NCBI RefSeq assembly: GCF_005239225.2
Contig: NC_133301.1
Span: 11,904,318 to 11,968,317 of the forward strand
Length of the DNA: 64,000 bases
Direction: 5' to 3'
Source of the DNA: Populus alba
Lineage: Eukaryota > Streptophyta > Magnoliopsida > Malpighiales > Salicaceae
Part shown: piece after piece, positions 12,057 to 25,509 of the stretch
Numbering within the stretch: the stretch's first letter is position 1
Layout of the letters: each line of letters starts with the position of its first letter
Made by a program: the position numbers and the translations under genes
The notes under the pieces: generated by a model
Database searches by the model: none
Seen by the model: only the letters and a program-made list of their open reading frames with translations
What the model was told of the DNA's origin: nothing

Positions 12057-15000
12057 CTAATCAACGTCAGATGAAAAGTCAGGTTCCTCGGGCTTCGGTA
12101 GTTTTGGCATCTCAACATCCTTGATCTTTTGAGCACCTCTCCTTGTGTTGGCAGCGAATCTGGAAGCTAGAATTGTGACCCCAAGGTTCAGTTTTGCCTG
12201 GGAAGGATTTGAACGATCTGAAAAATGACCCCCGTCCTCTTCCTCAGGTTCAGTAGCCTCGCTCTCATTCAATGCAAAGGATTCTGACATGGTGAGATTG
12301 TTTTCCACCATCCTTTTCTTGTGCCGACGCCAAGCAGCCTGTATGAAGCAGGCTGCCCATGTCCTCCAATGATGTGAATGATATCGGAATGTATGCTGCA
12401 GCCTCTTGCTATGGAGGCGTCTAAATTGGTTGGCAACAAACTTGAGATCTTCTGCTCTCAATACAAAAGCTTCAACTTCATTTAGAGCCTTGACTGTTCT
12501 TGTTGATGATGGCAAGTTGAGGGATGATTTTGGATGCAAAGCCCATGAAAGTAGCTCCTCTCCACAAAAATCCCCAGGTTTCAGCCTGATAGAATTAAAG
12601 AAACCTGTCCTGCCACCGTTGGTAGTGGAACTCTCCAGTTTGCCTCTAATAACAAATAACATTTCTGTTACAGGATCACCCTCACGAACAATATAAGTGC
12701 CTTCAGTGCTCAGGGAAGAAACTAGACGCTCACATATTGCATCAAGCAGTTGATCATCCATATGTGAGAAAAAGGGCACCTAGAAACAAGAAAAGCAATT
12801 GGATTATTATGCTAACAGAGTGAACTGAATTGATTACCATATCCAATCAAGGTTTATCAACTTATGGAAGCATAATCAGATTCTGTACAGAATCAAAATC
12901 AAGATTCAAGACCCAAAAAGTAATATCTAAAGCAGAACTTCCTAGGAAAAAGATGCATTTGATTGATGAACATACTGATGATTTTCTACTTGACATACGT
13001 CCATCTAGTACAATTCCCTAATACTGTGGTGAAAAACTGCATTCAGGACCTCACAATGATTAATTCATAGAGTATAATAAAGAAAGAAACCCATGCTCAA
13101 ATCAGACAAGAAGGCTCATATATTACAAAAGTCAAACTAGAACATAAAAGCCATCATGAAATGCCACTCTGAAATACCTATGCAGCTCAGCACCCTATAT
13201 CGGGGCAGGAATGACTAAAGACAAACAGACATGAGTGTTTTCACCTCTAAAAGATTAAATATTCAGATAGAGACATACACGTCGAACAAGGTCCAGACAT
13301 AGGTGGCGCTGGATATCACGTCTAAGATCAGCAGGTAGGCCACGTAGTATGGATTCTTCATTGACTCCTCGAGTTGCAAGCCACTTGTATTGAACAAAAC
13401 GTCGAACCCGTTTCCTCAGATCTTCAGGGAGTTGGCGATGCTTCATCCATTCCTCGGTATCTCTTCGCTTGAGTCTCCATTCTTCCAGTCTCACAGTGAG
13501 AGATTGAAGATATGTCTACGTCGTAACACAGATGTGAAATCATTAAACCAGGTCGTAAAGTAATAAATATAAATGCTTCCAGTAGATTATTATCCAGCCA
13601 AAGTAGGATAACACGAAATACTTAAAGAAGCAATCTCTATTCTTCAGAACTTCTGCATGAAGAGACCATTCATTCGCCTTCAACTTGCAATATCTTGATA
13701 GCAAGTGAAGACTTTGCACCAGAAAAGAGGCTCTTTAAAGTAACAGATAAAAGAATAACACAAGGGGGGTCCATTTGGCTTTCAAAAGTTTCTTTAAATA
13801 TTTAGTTGAGACAGAAAGATCAAGGCAACATCAAAAGTACAAAGCTATGAAGAGAGGGGCGAAAAGGATTTAGCAGTGGTACTCAAATAGAACCTGACAA
13901 GATGATATCTTATCTCTTACTAAAGCAATTGGTAAACAAGGACAGACAAAGAAGAGAAAAGGTTCATCACAGGTCAATCAGTCAGACATATATTGGAAGA
14001 TGGTAGCATGGCTTCTGAATTCTAAATGAAGTTCATCACAGTCATGAAAACCATCAAGTGGGTCCCAGAAATACCTAGACATATGAGACAAGAAAATTAC
14101 TAAATAGCAATTATAGTTGACAGCCTGCCTTCCCACCTCCTAATTAAACATTGAAGATGATATACTGCATATTGTTTATACTAATAAGATGGAACAGGTT
14201 TGGGAACAAGAATAAGGAGAACTTTAGCAAACGCCATGAAGAGATGTCTTCAAAGTTCAGAAAAAAGAAAGAAAGAAATACCAGGAAATGGACACGTCAG
14301 ACAAAAAGAGAAAGCAAGTTGGAAGATTGAGAGGTGGAAACTCAATCATAAAGCACTAATGATACCTGCATATTGCCAATCAAATGGGCAAATAAAACAA
14401 GACCCAAGATTGAAATGAGTACGGCAAATGATGTCTCCCCAATAAATGTGCTAGTTGACAAATTCTGTCCATATGAACTGAAACAAGAAAGTATAAGACA
14501 TTAGCTACCATAGCCCATGGTCACATAAGTTTCTTAATTTTTGAGTTTAGAGAATACATTAAGATGGAAAATATTTAGCCAATTATCTGGTACATCAAAT
14601 GTTCTATTTAACAATAATAAGCATCTTGTCGTATTCCAATATGATTTTGCAAAGTTGGGGACCAGTTGTCAGATTTTAAAAGCATAAAAAAAAATCTAAA
14701 CATTAAAAAGGCATAATTAATCCCAAAAACTACAGTATGGCCACTTCTTCCAGATAACCAAAAGAACAGGGAATATCAAGCCATCAATCAACACGCTGAA
14801 GCAGTTATTTTGACATTCAAATGCTACCAGAAAGCATTCTACTCATTCTAACATCCAGTTCCTCTGTTTGTGGTATGTAGTTGAACTATGTGCTTGGGTT
14901 TTTTTTACAGTCTAAATACATGTTTCATAACATACTTACATTATTCTGTCTAGGGATGAATGGGGTAAAGTGGAGGTCTACACTCCTCCTGACTGCCCTT

Positions 15001-18000
15001 TTATCACTCCTTAGCTTCAATTTGACCACATATTTGTTCCAGTATGCATTCTCTCCAGTTAATCAAAACTTTTCTTTGAGTATGACTCTCTCCCTAGTGC
15101 GTCATGTGCAGATGGTGTGGTTCATGAGAGAAGTCAAAGGCCAGATTTGTGACAATTCTCAAACGGTGTTCCAAGCCATATAGATGAAGAGGAATAAGAG
15201 ACCTTTTCTTTCTTCTTCTTTCAATTTACTGAAAACTACAAGGCACGCACGTTCCCTATGTAATGAGGTTACCTTTTCCCCTTAAATTGTCAATATATTA
15301 AATTATATCCAAATTATATTTAAAATAAATCAATTAATTAAACCAGTAACATATACCAAATAGATGTCAGAAAAAAGTAACCTTTTTCAAAGATAGTCCA
15401 CATCAATACACAGATGTCTGACAATTGTACATGTTAATGCAAATTAGCATTGGGATATCTATATCATTTCTTCCATATAATAAAATTATAATAAACTGAA
15501 TATTCTATTCTAGTATCATAATTGACACCATATAATATTTGGAAGAACATCTTGCAATAGAGAGATTCAATCATGCAATGAAATTGAAACCAAACTGAGA
15601 TACAAAATTCTGAATGTATGGTGTGTGCAAAAGTATACCTTAGCTGCTGTAAACCCCACCACAAGCAATACAAATACTTCTCAATAAAGTTGGAGGATAC
15701 GACATTTTTTTGAACTGCATTTTCAAATATGCCATATTTGAACTCTATGTCATTATCAGGATCACAGTTCTTGAAAACACTTGTACCACTTGCCCAGGCC
15801 TTGCGTTCGCCATCGTTGAAAGCATCACAATCCAGATAAGTGAGCAAGCATTTGACAGGACTATTTTCTTTTCTACATTGCGATTTCCAGCATGACGTAT
15901 ACCTATCAATTGATAGCAAATACCATGAAGCCCCTAAAACCTGCATAAAAAAGAGAAGTAATGATAAGAAAAAAAAAATTGAAGTCGTAGCACTGGAAAA
16001 ACCAAGCGTGTAGCAACAACAAGAAGACAAAAGCAAACATACATGGCTGGCCAACATGTATAGTAGCAGATTATATGCAGCCCCAGCCCAAGCTGTCCTG
16101 GTAACCACTCCAGTTGCTTTAATAATTTCTGAGCTCAATGGAAAAATGAGATATAATCTGGGAACATATTGTAGCAGAACAATTAAGGCAAGGGCATTGT
16201 TCTTATGATCAGTTCGAGAGCTTCTTGTTGCTGGTATAACGAACCATATGACAATCTGCAGTAAATTTCAATCAATTATGCTTTCCTTTTTTATAGGCCA
16301 GACTTATGAAACAGATGCGACTAAAAAATTCAACATTTACAAATTGAAACTAACAAATAGTGCAGATGAGGAAGCTAAGCAGGTTTGCGTTCGTAATGTT
16401 TTCAGATGCAGTAATGTATTTCAAAAACAAGCAAGCAATAATACCTAGGGATAGAAGTCATAAGAGAGGCAAATTTTTACTTCATTGCATGGTTTTCTGG
16501 CTTGTTTGAGTTTCTTTCATTTCCTCTCTAAAATGTTTGCCTGATAGAAACAGCAGGTAAGTTCACATATGATGCCCATTGCCAAAGTAACTCAGTTATA
16601 ATTCACACCATCTGCCAAACTATTTATTAATCTTGGAAGCCAAGATGCTGCAAGTCTTAAGCTTCTTCTAAAAAAACTGGTCTCTCCACAAACATCCCAG
16701 TCGCCCTTCCCTAAAGAAAATAAAAGAACCCATAATACCTTGGCAAACTACTTATACCTGTGCAATTTAACCCACCATCAATTTGGTTTTGATAGTTTCC
16801 TTTTCCCATCCTGCGCTATTTTGGATTTTATATATATATATATATATATATGAGATATTTTGAGATCAAATCATTCCCATAGCCAAACATATTTCGAGTT
16901 CACCTATTCTGCTTTTCTTGAATGCTGTCCTATTTCCTCGATGACACAGCTAAAGTTTTATGCTGCACATGGCTGAAACATATGTCTATTTGTAATCCAT
17001 CAAAATCAAATAAAAGAGGTAGCTCACAAAACTCTAGCAGTGCTGGTTGACAGTGTACTAATTTCTAGAGGACAACATAAGCACAACTTTTCCATTTGAA
17101 GAGATGTGGAATGGGATTTCTGATAATTGTTTCTCTGTTTCTATTTTACCATAATTGCAAATAAAAGCCAACACTTGACCACATAACACTACCTATGCTT
17201 CTCTTAAATTTCCCAGAGGCCATATATGAAACCCAACTTTTCCATACCTTGAGGTGCAGAACAGACTTCTAAACACCACATGCTCTATGGGAGGATCGCT
17301 TCTACAAAGTTCAGATTGTTTTTCTATTTCTGTTTTCCCATATTTCCAAATGAAAGCCAGTTAAAAACCACGTGACTCTCTTGTGGATTCTCTCAAATCT
17401 CCCTACAACTAGGAGGGTTATGACCTAATATTTCATCAAGTTCATTTTTCATTTCATTCAATGTGTGGTGAAATAAAATCCTACTTCCACTATTAATTTT
17501 CATTTTCTATTCTCCAAATTCTCTTCCTCTGCTCTTACCATGTCTGATTGGTTTACGAAAAGAACACCGGAGACAAAGGAACACAATTGAGAAAGGATTG
17601 AACAACCAAAAAGATTGTTCAATTATCGGGATCATCATTTCCTCCTTGATCCCCGAGAGCTCCAAGTGAGATCCACTCTTGTTCACTCTCTCCTTAACAT
17701 CGACATGGAACTTGAATTATCTTCTACCCTTATTCAACTTTTCCAAATCATTCCTCTCCATTTATAAGGAAAAAAAACTTTTAGAACATAGAGATTTTAA
17801 GGAAGGAGACATATATATGTTAATTTCTACAAAGTGTATATAAATGTCAATAATAAGCATGTGAAACCAACTCCATTTAAGTAAATTGCATCGTTCAGGG
17901 CATTCTTTATTTGTAGATGACCCTATACAGTTTGTTTAATTTGTGCGTGGCTTTTGTTCTCTTCAAACAGGAGGGGCCCATTTGGTTGCCTATAGTTGAA

Positions 18001-19402
18001 GCCTCTGATATATTAGCATAAAGTAGAACCCTAGTGAATTGTAGGTTAAATCCTTAAGTTAAATGATTTTGACTTTAACATCTATATCATTCAAGTAACT
18101 AACACAGATTCATATTCAAGGTAGAAAAGCTATGCTGTTTACAAATTAGAATCAAGTTCATGTGGCGAGTATCATTGTCAGAGCATTCTACATCTCTCCA
18201 AATTCTCCGTCTATTTTACTCTGGCCACTAGTCAAATTGAATCAACAAGGACCACAAGTGAAGCGTGCTTAAACTGTAGAACATCAATTATTACATAGTG
18301 ATACCTGAGGGAGAGGCAGAGTAGCAATGAGGTCAATGAAGAAGTCAGACCTAATATATCTCCTTGCAATCTTCTTTGGGTCCATGACGAGTTCGCCCCT
18401 TCCAAAGACACGAGAGCTTGGTGCAACATAAGCAGTCCTAAACTTTATAAGCATGTGCAACCAATAAAAAAGATCCGCAATAGTCCGAAAAAAGGTCACA
18501 ACAATTCTCAACTTAAAGTCTGTATTCACACATGAAGATTCCCCTGCCTCTCCAACAGTGGGCAAGTAAAAATACAACGGATCAACAAAAAGTGCCATCA
18601 AGCATGAGAAAAGGAAAATCTTGTTCCATCGCAATACAATATCACTTCCAGGGTCAAGTATTCTCTGACGCCATGGGGCAAGGTCCTCTGGAAACACCTT
18701 AGACCTTCCACTTTCGAAATTACCATTGAGTTTATTTCTACCACCCATCATCATATTGTCTGCTTTTAGCAATGAAGATGAGACCTTATCAACAGAAGAT
18801 GACTTTTCTAAGCGTGTCGGGTCATTTTTTCCCCACAGGATTTCTTTGTCATGTTTTCCATCAGGATAAAACCTACAAATTGTTGAGCCAAATTGTTAGT
18901 GGAAAATTCCAAACTGCGAATGCAATCCCATTAGCATTTCACCTAGGAACAGCAGTATACTTGTCAAGAAATGAACTTGAGCGAATAAACTGTTGACTTC
19001 AATAATTAATTCAGCTTCTAGAATATTAAAGCTCAAGGTTTATTTCAACCAATTGAAACAAAAGATCTTGGCCTCCCCAGCAACCAAATAATGAAAGATC
19101 CAAACTTTACTAATTTTATCAGCACTTAAACAATTAAAAACAGCAGTTGTTCTTTACTGTGAAACAAAACTAGAAACATATTCCAAAAACTCACAAAATT
19201 CATATCAATTTGTTATCCAGCTCACTGCAAGGACGAAACCCCACCTATGCAAATGAGTTCTATGAGCCTCCGGTAAAGCAGGAATTCAGGGTATTAGCAG
19301 CCAAACAAAGCATTTGCAGAGAAACAAACAGAACCCACAAAAGCAAGATCACAAAACAATAAAAGAAACTTACATTACAAGCTTCTCCTTCTTCAACTCC
19401 AT
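12057..19402 (-). CDS. CNGC17: Cyclic nucleotide-gated cation channel, group III, CNGC17-like
   Basis: Seven exons join in frame to 727 codons: 19374-19402, 18305-18872, 16043-16255, 15639-15940, 14366-14477, 13279-13515 and 12057-12779. All introns are GT-AG. The product is a six-span plasma-membrane channel, probably calcium- or potassium-conducting. The N terminus MELKKEKLVMFYPDG closely resembles CNGC17. Visible parts are S1 near 92-114, the conserved FGRGELVMDP (166-175), PRLYLIFPLSS in S4, and TAWAGAAYNLLLYMLASH in S5. The pore filter is Gly-Gln-Asn at about 374-376, the usual plant CNGC filter. C-terminal parts are the C-linker in exon 6, a cyclic-nucleotide-binding domain at about 490-610 with cassette LKPGDFCGEELLSWAL, and an IQ calmodulin site (FIQAAWRRHKKR, about 632-643). 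The tiny 29-nt first exon was chosen because it gives a family-typical start and exact phase. Subgroup assignment is from memory: CNGC14 or CNGC15 relatives are possible, but the channel call is certain. Confidence 0.93.
16829..16851. repeat. (TA)n microsatellite in CNGC intron 2
   Basis: This is a pure TA dinucleotide run of about 23 bases inside the 2.05-kb second intron of the channel gene. It is probably length-variable. Confidence 0.95.
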
Positions 19403-19436
19403 TAGCAAGAACAATTAAAAATCTGATCTTTCCCTA

Positions 19437-19445
19437 AAACCCTAA
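19437..19445 (+). promoter_or_regulatory. Telo-box (AAACCCTAA) in the channel gene leader
   Basis: The motif lies 35-43 bases upstream of the CNGC17-like start codon. Telo-boxes are common in plant promoters and leaders and are bound by TRB and Pur-alpha type factors. A single 9-base match is weak evidence of function. Confidence 0.3.
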
Positions 19446-20004
19446 CAAACCCATAAAATCTTTTGGTGTACACTAACAAATCTGAACTACTGAAACCGAA
19501 GAGAGTGTTAGCTGGGGATGGGTGAGTGATAGATTTGGTTGGTGCTCCTTTCTGAGTCTTGAAAATGAGGCATCAGACATTCACTGAGTTTAACAGACTG
19601 GGTTTTTTTGTTTTTAACCTTTGTTTATGCTTAGCTGGGAATAAATAATGGTGTCCAGTTTGAGGAACCCTACAAGACTGTTGTTTTGTAGAAAAAGTTT
19701 GACCCATTAATGTTTGTTTAATGTCGCAGAAGCAAAATTAAGATTTTAATTATCAACACCACCAATCAGCAACGGGCTTCCACTTGGGACACTGTGTGCC
19801 AGGAAAAAATAAAAAGGAAGGGAATGTGTTCTTTTTGACAGGAAACAGTTGTGTTCACACTGAATTTGATCCCAGTTGGAAAATTAGAAGATAAGATTGT
19901 TTCTCTAAGCCCATAATTTCTTTAGTTCATAGGCCCAATTTCAATGCTTTCAAATTATTTTCCACTCCTGTCTCTGTAGTCTATTCTAACCATTCTGTCG
20001 ACTT

Positions 20005-20225
20005 GAAAGGTACCGTTTGGAAATATAGTTTAATTTGTATTTTTAAAAAATTTAAAATTTATTTTTTTATTAAAAAATAATTTTTTATGTTTTTGAATTG
20101 TTTTGATAGTGTGATCACAAAAATAATTTTAAAAAAAAATATTATTTTGATATATTTTTAAACGAAAAACACTTTAATAATATGTAAATAATATTTTCAA
20201 CAATTTTTTTTATTTTAAAAGCTCA
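20005..20225. repeat. AT-rich dispersed repeat copy
   Basis: The stretch runs from 'gtttggaaat' through runs of A and T, with an 'ttgttttgatagtgtgatc' core, to 'cgaaaaacacttt'. The same arrangement recurs at about 33285-33475, 34150-34305, 35760-35935, 36715-36905 and 51440-51570. It begins with 'gttt(g)gaa/gtgttt', then a T-rich block, 'ttgatatcaa/atcaaaat', an A-rich block and 'aaacac'. I remember this as an abundant Salicaceae repeat family. It has no coding capacity and looks like a short non-autonomous element. Confidence 0.45.
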
Positions 20226-23199
20226 ATCATTGAAGTGAAAAGTTTATGTATTTATTTAATTATTCATGCAGCTGGATCAAATTATAAAACTGATTTTAAA
20301 TCGAATCAAATCATAAACTCAAAATTAACTATTTAAATATATGAACCACAACATGAACTTAATTGAGTTCAACAATTTTTTTATAAATTTTTATTTAATA
20401 ACCTCGCAAGATTAAGAACTAATTAAATACTGGAGCATTTGTTTAAGATCGCGATAAATTTACAAATATCAAACTAAAACAAATTATATTGTCCAATTAA
20501 AATTAACAAAATATTAAATAATAAAATAAAATAAAAACAAATCAATAAAAATCATATTATGAATGATTGAATTATTAAAGAATAAACAAAAAAAAAAAGG
20601 AGAAAAAGGCCTAAGCTTGAGGCTTGGTTGGCTTTGGAGCGCAAGCTTAGAGCAGCCCATGCACTTGGGCCTATTTAATCTTTTTTTTTTTTTTTATTAC
20701 GGGGTGGACAATGTGTCATCCACCCTAAAGTTTTTTTATTAAAAAAAAAAAATAGAATGCGATGCGTTGTCTGCTTTACCTAGATTTCAACAACTAAAAA
20801 GTTAAGTCAAAAGTGTTTTATATCTAAAAAATCTAATTTCAATCATTTTTTAATCCAAAAACACTCTATACACCCTGGAAAACCTATTCATGGCCATGGA
20901 GAACCCAAAAATCCCACTAAAAACCTAGAAAAAAAAAGTTTTTGAGCTCAAATCTACCATCTCAAGCAAGGTTAAGGGCAAAGAGCACCTAAGCTAAATT
21001 CCCCTCATTTAATAGAACCTATTGACACCAAATTTACTCTTTTTTTGTGGCTAGTATCGGTGTTAACTATGATTTTATCTCTCTACCTTTAGAATCCAAC
21101 TATTCTCCATCTCCTCTCTCCAATTAGAAACCAAGAAATAAGGAAATGAAGTCTTGTACCAAAATTGATTTTTTAAAATATTGAGAAACCTAAAGTTTAT
21201 AATTTAAAAGTTTAAGGACCAAAGTGAACCTTTTGTTTTAATTTTGAAACAGCCACTGCTTTTCTCTATCCTTTTCACTTTGATCTTCTGTATTTGAATC
21301 GTGCATTTCTCAATAACGTAACTTTAATTGTCATCAATTTGGGTTTATAAGGGTGTAATTAAAAAACAAATATAAGGACAAAAAAAAATTTCATTATAGC
21401 AATCCTGGTAATATATTTTTTATGGATAATGGCATGATGAAAGGTGCCTTCACCTCACCTTTTAGATTATAGTTAATTGTTGAAAAAATGAAACATGATA
21501 TTGAAATGTAAATAAATTTTTTCTTGTTTTTTTATTCACACCTTTTGGATGCTTATAGAGTACATATTGTTTATTATTCATGTATGTTTGGTTAGTATTT
21601 TAAGTAAAAAAGATGAATAAAAAAAGGACAAAAACATATTTGGTTTGAGAGATGAAGATAGAGATATCAAATAAATTTGCTAATCGTTGGCAATTAATCC
21701 AAGATTTTATGTTTCAATCATTTTTAATGCGAAATTAAGGAAATAATTAAATGCTTTATTACAATTACCATAACCGGACGCTTGATGAGTTGGCAATTTG
21801 GCAAAACCTTCATAAAGAAAGGGTATTTGCAGTGGCAAAGCTACATGCTTCATGAGAAGAGCGATTGATGGAGTCCATCCTATTTGCTCGAGGACTAAAA
21901 ACACAACACTAATTAATACAGACATTGCAAATCCTCTGTTTAACTCATTATTACATCATTAACATAATATTTTAATATCTTCGCGATTTAGTTTTTTCAT
22001 TAGATTTAAGAACAAGTCCGGCTCAACTCGAAAAATGATCATGGTTATTGAAATTAATTAACCTAAAATTGTTTTAAAAAACTATAAAATGAGATTATTT
22101 AAAAAAAAATCTTAGGATTTTTTTACTAAAGTTAATATGTTGAGCTAAACTTGGTATTAGTATGTAGAATTTTTCTCTAATAATCATTTCTTTTTTAACA
22201 TAAAAAAAAAAAAAAACAACAAATCACTAATCAATTCATCGCAAGTGTAGTTTGCAGTTATGATTAAACAAATCCCATCAATTATGCATTGTATATGGTA
22301 TCTACTATATGCTATTTTTCTATATTAAAATATAAAAATAAAAGGCATCGGTATTTTACCGTGCTCTTTGAGAGCTTGCACTATTGATTTGCATAGTGAA
22401 AGGTCCTTGAGATTTTTTTTACCTTTTTTTATGTAGTCCTTTAACATTGTGTTGATATGAGATTGGTCTTTGTAATTGATTCTTATGCATGTGTATGGAG
22501 ACTTTGCAATGTCAGAGAAATATTATGTCAGTCGATGCTCAATTTGAAAAAATCAAATTCAATTCCATTGATGTAAAATAATTAGAGATTCAAAGATCCA
22601 AATTAAAGATTGAACAAATGTTTAATCCCTTTTGTTTGCTAACATCAGGGATTGATTTACACGATCATTGAAAGTTTTTCTTTGTCACCCAATTATTTTT
22701 TTTTAATTTGATCCTTTCACATTACCTTTTCTTTAGGATTTGACTTGGTGGTTTGTTTTGCCTGTCTATATATAGGGTTCTCACGACGTTGAAAGAAAAA
22801 TTTGGCACTTGATCGATACTTGGTTTGAAAAAATAAAATAAAATTATGTTGATGTAAAACAATGAAGTGTTAAGTGATAAAAATTAAAAGTAAAAAACTT
22901 ATAGTGTGCTAGGGTGGACGGGCAGTGCAAATTAGTTGGTGTGTGTGAAGGCTAGTCATCGTGTTTTGAAGGCATGTGTGTTTGCCTCCGATGGTTGAAC
23001 ATCACCACCTTTGGTTTTGTTGGAAGCATCGTGGTGAGTTCTTCCAGATGGTACGACGCGTATGACGGTTGATGGCACATTGCTATCCCAAAAAATAATT
23101 TTGTCCTCTCATTTTGGTTTTTATTTTTTAAAAATTTGGTTATCATTATTTTGATTTCTACTTTTTTGCTCTAGGCCCTTCATTACAATTGATTATTTT

Positions 23200-23930
23200 T
23201 TTCAATTTTATTATTTAACATTATATTAATTAGGGATTGAGTGTTTTTTTATAGGGTGATTCTAGTTTCATGACCCAGATCACAGGTTTGAAGTGATAAC
23301 TCGGGTTGATATTGGTTTTTTTCTTATATTAATTTTATTTTTTTTAATTTCATCCTTCAATATTGGATTTGTTAGAATTGAGTTTCATGATTTTCTTTGT
23401 TTTTCTTTGTAAGAGGTTATCATGGTCTTGTGACCTGATTCGTGAGTTTACCGGGTTTGCTCAGGTAGCTCAAATATTTTTTTTAGGTCATTATTTTTTT
23501 AAGATTGAATAATTTTTCATTTTCGTGCCTTAACATTAGGTTAGTTTGAGAATTAAGATTCATAGTTTTTCTCGTTTTGTCTTCTACTAGGTTATTGTGT
23601 TCACATGATCTAGATTGCGAGTTTGGTGGTCATGGCCTTTTTTATTCTTTTTGTTAATTAACTTTTCTTTTATTTTGTTATTCTATATTTGAATTTTTAG
23701 AAATCAGACATCGTAATTTTTTCATATTGTTTTCTATAATATTATCTCAGCCTCACAATTTGGGTCACAAGTTTGACAAACTAACTTGAATTGATTTTTT
23801 TTATCCTTTTTAATTTTATTATAAAAAATTATTATTCAGTATTAGATTTTTTAGAATTGAGTTTTTATTTTTAGTAAGTAATTTTTTTATGTAGATTATC
23901 ATGATTGTGTTCTTATTTTTTAATGTGGTA
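23200..23930. repeat. Degenerate tandem array, about 145-175-bp units
   Basis: About five diverged units follow one another, starting near 23231, 23377, 23551, 23700 and 23857. Each has the same order of parts: '(g)aattgagtttcatga', a T-rich stretch, 'aggttatcatggtc', 'gacc(t/c)gattcgtgagtttg', then a T-rich tail with 'tttcatccttcaatattgg'. Single relatives occur near 41640-41900 and 55200-55340. The units have no coding potential and are typical of a repeated noncoding element; borders are approximate. Confidence 0.6.
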
Positions 23931-24837
23931 TATTTATTGTAGCTGTTTTTTCTGTATCATATCATTTGATGAAATTATCTTATTGGATCTAGTTGGTTTT
24001 GCAATGAGTTTTTTCTTACATTAGAAATGTTTTTGACACAACTCGCGGCAGGCCACGAATATAGTAATAAATAAATCCCATCAGTCATGCACTTTATATG
24101 CTCTCTTGTGTGAAAGAAAGATATTTGCATAATCCAGTCTTTGAATCCCAGATAAATAAATAAATAAAAGGACATGTATTTGCAATTTTCCTTCTGACAG
24201 CAACAAGAACATTATTTCTCTGCATCAAGAATTCAAGAGTTACGTTGCATGCAAGGAGAAAACTGTTAAGAGCCATCGAGTAAAATGAAAGTATGAGGCC
24301 GAAAAATTTGTCTATATTTGGTCATTAATATGCTACACGGAAGAAATGTATTTGATTGATGAAGAATACGGAGAGCACCAAAGTTGAAGATTAATTATTA
24401 CACAATTCAAAATCAAAATAGAACTCATTGATTAATTTCATTAGGCTGCGAAGCTGGACATAGATGAAGCTTCTTGAACTTCAAATGAGACGAGGAACAT
24501 TGATGTGGGAGGCTCTCTTGGATTTTGGACAATGATAATCTACTTGACCAAGGACAAAATCTGCCGATGACATGAAGGCCATCTCTTGTAAGATTTGGCT
24601 ATAAGAGGGCCAAGCTAGTCATGTAATGTTCTGGAAAAATGCGTAAATCATACAAACTTAGAAGTCTATAATTCAGATACACAGGGGCATGATGTCGTGG
24701 GTGTCTCGGGACAACAAAACCAAGGAAAATTATGAATTCTGAATGCATGGTCTTTACTATTTATCCAACCTTGGAATTATGGAAGAGGTCAATTTATGCG
24801 TCACCATCAACGTCAACTGTTCTTACCAAATTTCTCG

Positions 24838-25077
24838 TCATAATCTTTCCTTCCGTGTAGCAATTTGTTTGAGAAGTTTATGCAACGTAGTTTTCAGAAA
24901 CGGATTACACCGGGGATCACGCAGCAATAGGAACTTCTTTTCGTAATCAGGTGGTAAAAGCCCTGCTGCAAGACTAGCTGATGAAACAAGCCAAAACCAG
25001 TCAGGGTTTGCTTTATCTCTGTAGGTTTTGTAGCAGATCAGACGCCTGCTTTCTTTATGGTTCACAGATTTATTCAT
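24838..25077 (-). other. Unassigned short open frame (79 codons)
   Basis: The frame reads with ordinary protein composition (for example SSASLAAGLLPPDYEKKFLLL and RDPRCNPFLKTT) and ends with a stop at 24838. It lies about 430 bases downstream of the TPS gene on the same strand. I do not recognise a family. It could be part of a long 3' untranslated region, a gene relic or chance. Confidence 0.2.
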
Positions 25078-25224
25078 CTATCCAAGATTCCTGAAAATTA
25101 ATCAAACATGATTGCAGCACAGAGAAAGACATCACATGATTTGATAGTTTAAATTGAAGTCTACAGCTGATTGAATATGTTTTCTTCTTGGGTCACAGAT
25201 TGTATCTCCAGAAAATGGTGGGAG

Positions 25225-25235
25225 GGGGGGGGGGC
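25225..25235 (+). repeat. Poly-G tract
   Basis: A run of about ten G follows 'ggtgggag' and precedes a poly-A stretch. It lies downstream of the TPS gene stop. Such tracts are prone to length errors in assemblies. Confidence 0.8.
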
Positions 25236-25509
25236 AGGAAAAAAAAAACAACCTGTCATGAAACGAAAAAGTGAACTCAAATTAAGGAAAAAACAAGAAT
25301 CTGTCATCTTTGTAAATTTTAAGAACTGAATTATAAGATGAACCTGTGGTTGTAAAAGTAAGTTATGTGCTATACATGTCCTGATGTATCATTTGATTAG
25401 CCCTAAATCAACACCTTCCCTCCTAACATGGATGAGATAAATGGAGTAAAACCCAAAGCTCCAAACTCATGGCCCATGTTTTCCTAGTTTTCTGTTTCCT
25501 ATGGTCATT

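Larger units (their letters stand above)
19403..25509. other. Intergenic region with repeats; no intact gene recognised
   Basis: The first few hundred bases must hold the leader and promoter of the channel gene. Beyond that the DNA is AT-rich. An AT-rich dispersed repeat (about 20005-20225) and a tandem array (about 23200-23930) are listed separately. Two short minus-strand frames, 21707-21925 and 24838-25077, have ordinary amino-acid composition, but I cannot match them to a family. Confidence 0.6.

Noticed and set aside
23200..23930. CRISPR-like array
   Set aside because: Units are too long and diverged, spacing is uneven, and the genome is eukaryotic.
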